DNA from: Streptosporangiaceae bacterium
GTDB lineage: Bacteria > Actinomycetota > Actinomycetes > Streptosporangiales > Streptosporangiaceae
Length of the DNA: 5,983 nucleotides
Direction: 5' to 3'
Assembly (NCBI GenBank): GCA_030045295.1
Contig: JASIGD010000518.1
Location: 1-5,983, forward strand
Positions 4,284 through 5,983 of this stretch are shown here, piece by piece. The notes beneath the pieces were generated by a model that saw only the letters and a list, made by a program, of their open reading frames with translations, ran no database searches and had not been told where the DNA came from. The translations under genes and the position numbers were made by a program. Position 1 is the first letter of the stretch, and each line of letters begins with the position of its first letter.

Positions 4284-5696
4284 TTACGCCGGGATGCTGG
4301 CCGCCGGTTGCGCCGCGGGGCGCCCCGGTGCTGCCTCGATGGTCAGGCCCGCACTAGCCGCGTAGGTGAAGTCGTCATCGACGGCGGCGACGGCGTGCCC
4401 GGCTGCCTGCAGCAGGGAAGCCGCGATGCTGGCGCGGTAGCCGCCCTGGCAGTGGACCCACAAAGGCCGCTGCGGCAATTCGCGCAGGCGGCCGGGCAGT
4501 TCGTGGAGCGGCACATGGAGGGAGCCGGCGATGGCGCCGCGAGCCCGCTCGGGTACGCGGCGGACGTCCAGTACGGCGAGGTCCTGGCGGTCCCGGGCGG
4601 CGGCCAGGCCCGAGTAGTCGCTGACCGGGTAGGTGGCCAGGCGTGCTGAGGCCTGCCAGCCGCCCGCGCACGTGATAGCGGCGCCGGCCAGGCGGTCGAT
4701 CCCGATCCGGGCCAGGTCCTGCTGGGCGGCGGCGATCTGCCGGCCGGTCTCGCCGATCAGGGTCAGCGGAGCTCCCCAGGGGATCAGCCAGCCGAGGTAG
4801 GTGGCGAAGCTGTCCCCGTACTCGAAGCTGAACGAGCCCGGCACGTGCCCGGCCGCGAACGCCCGCCGGTGGCGCAGGTCCACCACCCATTCCCCGGCAG
4901 CGATCCGCCGGGCCAGTTCGACCGCGCTGACCCGGGCTGGCGGAGCCAGGTCCGGGGCATCCGGGCCGGTCCTGTTGGCCGGGGCCATGTGGGCGTAATA
5001 GGCGGGGTAGGCGTCCAGGCCTGCCAGCAGCGCGGCGACGTACCCGTCTTCCTCCAGGGTCAGCGCCGGGTTGGACCTCTTCTCCTCCCCGATGGTCGAT
5101 GCGGTCGCTCCGGCGGCAGTGGCGGCGGCGGCGCAGAAGCTGCCGAAGCCGTGCGTCGGGCACACCGGCGTGCGGTCTGGCAGCACCCGGGCGAGCCGCC
5201 GGGCCGAGGCGTGCTGCGCGGCCGCGAGCGCGAGCGTGTGCCCGGGGCCGAGCAGGTCCGGGCGGCCGGTTGAGCCGCGCAGCAAGGACCCGCCGGTGAA
5301 CACCGCCGCTGCCTCGCCAGTGGCTCGGTCCTCCAGGGCATAGGCCAGGTGGGTGTAGGTGTGCCCGGGGGTGGAGATGACCCGTACCTGCATGGACTGC
5401 CCGACCGTTACCACCTCGCCGTCGGTGATGCCCACCCGGCCGAACGCCACCGCGTCGGCGGCGTTGACGTGATAGGCGGCACCGCACCGGCGGGCCAGGG
5501 CCAGGCCGCCGGAGACGTAGTCGTTGTGGATGTGGGTCTCGAACACGTGCGTCACCGCGACGCCGCGCGCGGCGGCGGCCGCCAGCACCCGGTCGATGTC
5601 TCGCTGCGGGTCGATCACCAGCGCGCTGGCACCGTCGGTCGCCAGGTAGGTCCGGTCACCCAGCGACGGCGTGTCGATCGTCACGACTTCGATCAC
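4284..5696 (-). CDS. CstB-like MBL-rhodanese-rhodanese fusion (persulfide dioxygenase/sulfurtransferase type)
   Basis: A 470-residue, three-domain protein. Residues 1 to about 245 form a metallo-beta-lactamase domain of the ETHE1/persulfide dioxygenase type: THIHND (H55, H57, D59), PGHT (H112) and PTHGFGSFC (180-188). The next domain (about 256-350) is a rhodanese fold whose catalytic loop reads LIGETGRQ and lacks Cys. The last (about 365-455) is an active rhodanese with CQGGYR (C416 to R421). The order MBL, pseudo-rhodanese, rhodanese is that of S. aureus CstB (444 residues), which oxidises low-molecular-weight persulfides to thiosulfate. One oddity: where ETHE1 and CstB have TGD, whose Asp binds the iron, this protein reads FTGGSLLRGSTGRPDL, with Gly at 136. 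Persulfide dioxygenase activity is therefore less certain than the fold. The start is GTG 5696 with GGGAGG at 5701-5706; the frame is open further upstream to 5831, but that part overlaps the divergent gene and lacks family similarity. Cytosolic, no signal peptide. Confidence 0.92.
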   Translation of the reverse strand: MIEVVTIDTPSLGDRTYLATDGASALVIDPQRDIDRVLAAAAARGVAVTHVFETHIHNDYVSGGLALARRCGAAYHVNAADAVAFGRVGITDGEVVTVGQSMQVRVISTPGHTYTHLAYALEDRATGEAAAVFTGGSLLRGSTGRPDLLGPGHTLALAAAQHASARRLARVLPDRTPVCPTHGFGSFCAAAATAAGATASTIGEEKRSNPALTLEEDGYVAALLAGLDAYPAYYAHMAPANRTGPDAPDLAPPARVSAVELARRIAAGEWVVDLRHRRAFAAGHVPGSFSFEYGDSFATYLGWLIPWGAPLTLIGETGRQIAAAQQDLARIGIDRLAGAAITCAGGWQASARLATYPVSDYSGLAAARDRQDLAVLDVRRVPERARGAIAGSLHVPLHELPGRLRELPQRPLWVHCQGGYRASIAASLLQAAGHAVAAVDDDFTYAASAGLTIEAAPGRPAAQPAASIPA

Positions 5697-5700
5697 AAGA

Positions 5701-5706
5701 CCTCCC
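5701..5706 (-). promoter_or_regulatory. Ribosome binding site that fixes the CstB-like start
   Basis: GGGAGG on the minus strand lies 4 nt before GTG 5696, and MBL-domain homology begins directly after (IEVVTIDTPSLGDRTYLA). This decides against the upstream ATG at 5831. Confidence 0.7.
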
Positions 5707-5736
5707 AGCCTATTTATCCTATCGACATTATAGGCT
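5707..5736. promoter_or_regulatory. Inverted-repeat operator candidate in the divergent promoter
   Basis: AGCCTAT (5707-5713) and ATAGGCT (5730-5736) are a perfect 7-bp inverted repeat separated by 16 nt. A third copy of the core, CCTAT at 5718-5722, lies between them, so on the minus strand the region reads ATAGG-ATAA-ATAGG after the -10. The repeat overlaps the -10 and the predicted transcription start of the CstB-like gene, a position suited to repression. The regulator is unknown and not encoded in the window. Confidence 0.5.
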
Positions 5737-5755
5737 ATTGTACTGCTTGTGTCTC
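5727..5755 (-). promoter_or_regulatory. Promoter of the CstB-like gene
   Basis: Minus strand: GAGACA (5750-5755, 4 of 6 to TTGACA), 17-nt spacer, perfect TATAAT (5727-5732). The predicted transcription start near 5720 gives a short 5' leader carrying GGGAGG. The -35 hexamer overlaps the first codons of the divergent flavoprotein gene. Confidence 0.65.
5736..5741 (+). promoter_or_regulatory. -10-like element of the divergent FAD/NAD(P)-binding gene
   Basis: TATTGT (5 of 6 to TATAAT) ends 7 nt before the GTG at 5749. No good -35 is seen at the usual spacing; TTTATC at 5713-5718 is the nearest. If used, transcription would begin at or next to the start codon, giving a leaderless mRNA. Confidence 0.35.
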
Positions 5756-5983
5756 CTGCAGATGACCTGGCCGCTGGCCGGGGACCCGTGATCGCGGTCA
5801 TCGGCGGCGGGGCCAGCGGCACGCTCGTCACCGTCTACCTGCTCCGCGAGGCCGCGGTGCGGCAGCTGCCGCTACGGATCGCCCTGATCGACCGGCACGG
5901 CCGCCACGGGCTCGGCCAGGCGTACTCCACCACGCATCCTGGCCACCTGCTGAACTCACCGGCGGGCGCTATGAGCGCGCTCG
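5749..5983 (+). CDS. FAD/NAD(P)-binding protein (NAD_binding_9-like), 3' end outside window
   Basis: The first 78 residues of a Rossmann-fold flavoprotein. VIAVIGGGASGTL (14-26) gives the dinucleotide-binding GxGxxG (G19, G21, G24). RIALIDR (43-49) is the second strand ending in the acidic residue D48 that should contact the ribose. GLGQAYSTTHPGHLLNSPAGAMSAL (54-78) matches the pattern GxGxAYxTxxPxHLLNxPAxxMSA of the FAD/NAD(P)-binding family resembling PF13454. Substrate unknown; a sulfur-redox role is suggested only by the neighbours. The start is uncertain: GTG 5749 has no Shine-Dalgarno but a -10-like TATTGT 7 nt upstream (leaderless model), while GTG 5788 would begin directly at VIAVIGGG. 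The gene diverges from the CstB-like gene with 52 bp between starts, so the two are probably regulated together. Confidence 0.82.
   Translation, partial: MSPADDLAAGRGPVIAVIGGGASGTLVTVYLLREAAVRQLPLRIALIDRHGRHGLGQAYSTTHPGHLLNSPAGAMSAL

Noticed and set aside
4375..5487. Second minus-strand frame (370 codons) inside the CstB-like gene
   Set aside because: Arg/Pro/Gly-rich composition without motifs. The other frame carries the MBL and rhodanese active sites.
5697..5831. Upstream ATG extending the CstB-like protein by 45 residues
   Set aside because: The extension covers the divergent promoter and the start of the FAD/NAD(P)-binding gene and has no family similarity. GTG 5696 has GGGAGG just upstream.
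1..5983. Mobile element, CRISPR array, tRNA or rRNA
   Set aside because: No transposase or integrase motif, no regularly spaced repeats, and no cloverleaf or rRNA signature was seen on either strand.

Overview
The window is G+C-rich, uses GTG as well as ATG starts, and every gene I can name has something to do with sulfur (one is a carbonic anhydrase homologue that may also fit). The closest proteins I can recall are actinobacterial: a carbonic anhydrase very like M. tuberculosis Rv1284, a dioxygenase very like Rv3406, a CRIGERS-type thiosulfate sulfurtransferase, and an actinobacterial-type cysteine leader peptide. I read it as chromosomal DNA of a high-GC actinomycete. The order cannot be fixed from this much sequence.

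Left arm, minus strand (about 2014 to 1): a promoter, a 25-codon leader peptide whose only Cys codon lies four codons before its stop, about 125 nt of structured leader RNA, a TauD/AtsK-type 2-oxoglutarate dioxygenase, and a TauA/SsuA-type substrate-binding protein that runs off the left edge. This looks like an organosulfur (sulfonate or sulfate ester) scavenging operon controlled by cysteine supply through the leader. Permease and ATPase genes probably follow outside the window.

Middle, plus strand (2207 to 4149): a DUF4395 membrane protein with a CxxC motif, overlapping by ATGA a two-domain thiosulfate/3-mercaptopyruvate sulfurtransferase, then a beta-carbonic anhydrase of the Rv1284 type. 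That family includes carbonyl sulfide hydrolase, so a sulfide-releasing role is possible. Convergent hairpins fill 4145-4268.

Right arm: a minus-strand three-domain protein (metallo-beta-lactamase, degenerate rhodanese, active rhodanese) with CstB-like architecture, and a divergent plus-strand FAD/NAD(P)-binding protein cut by the right edge. They share a 52-bp A+T-rich divergent promoter region holding a perfect 7-bp inverted repeat.

Taken together, the genes could release sulfite, sulfate or sulfide from organic or C1 sulfur compounds, move sulfane sulfur through the rhodaneses, and oxidise excess persulfide. An ATAGGA element recurs in both major intergenic regions, three sites in all. 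At two of them it lies exactly 4 nt after a -10-like hexamer, which suggests a shared regulator not encoded here. The most notable points are the apparently leaderless cysteine leader peptide, the shared ATAGGA promoter element, the Asp-to-Gly change at the presumed metal site of the CstB-like protein, and the carbonic anhydrase as a candidate COS hydrolase.
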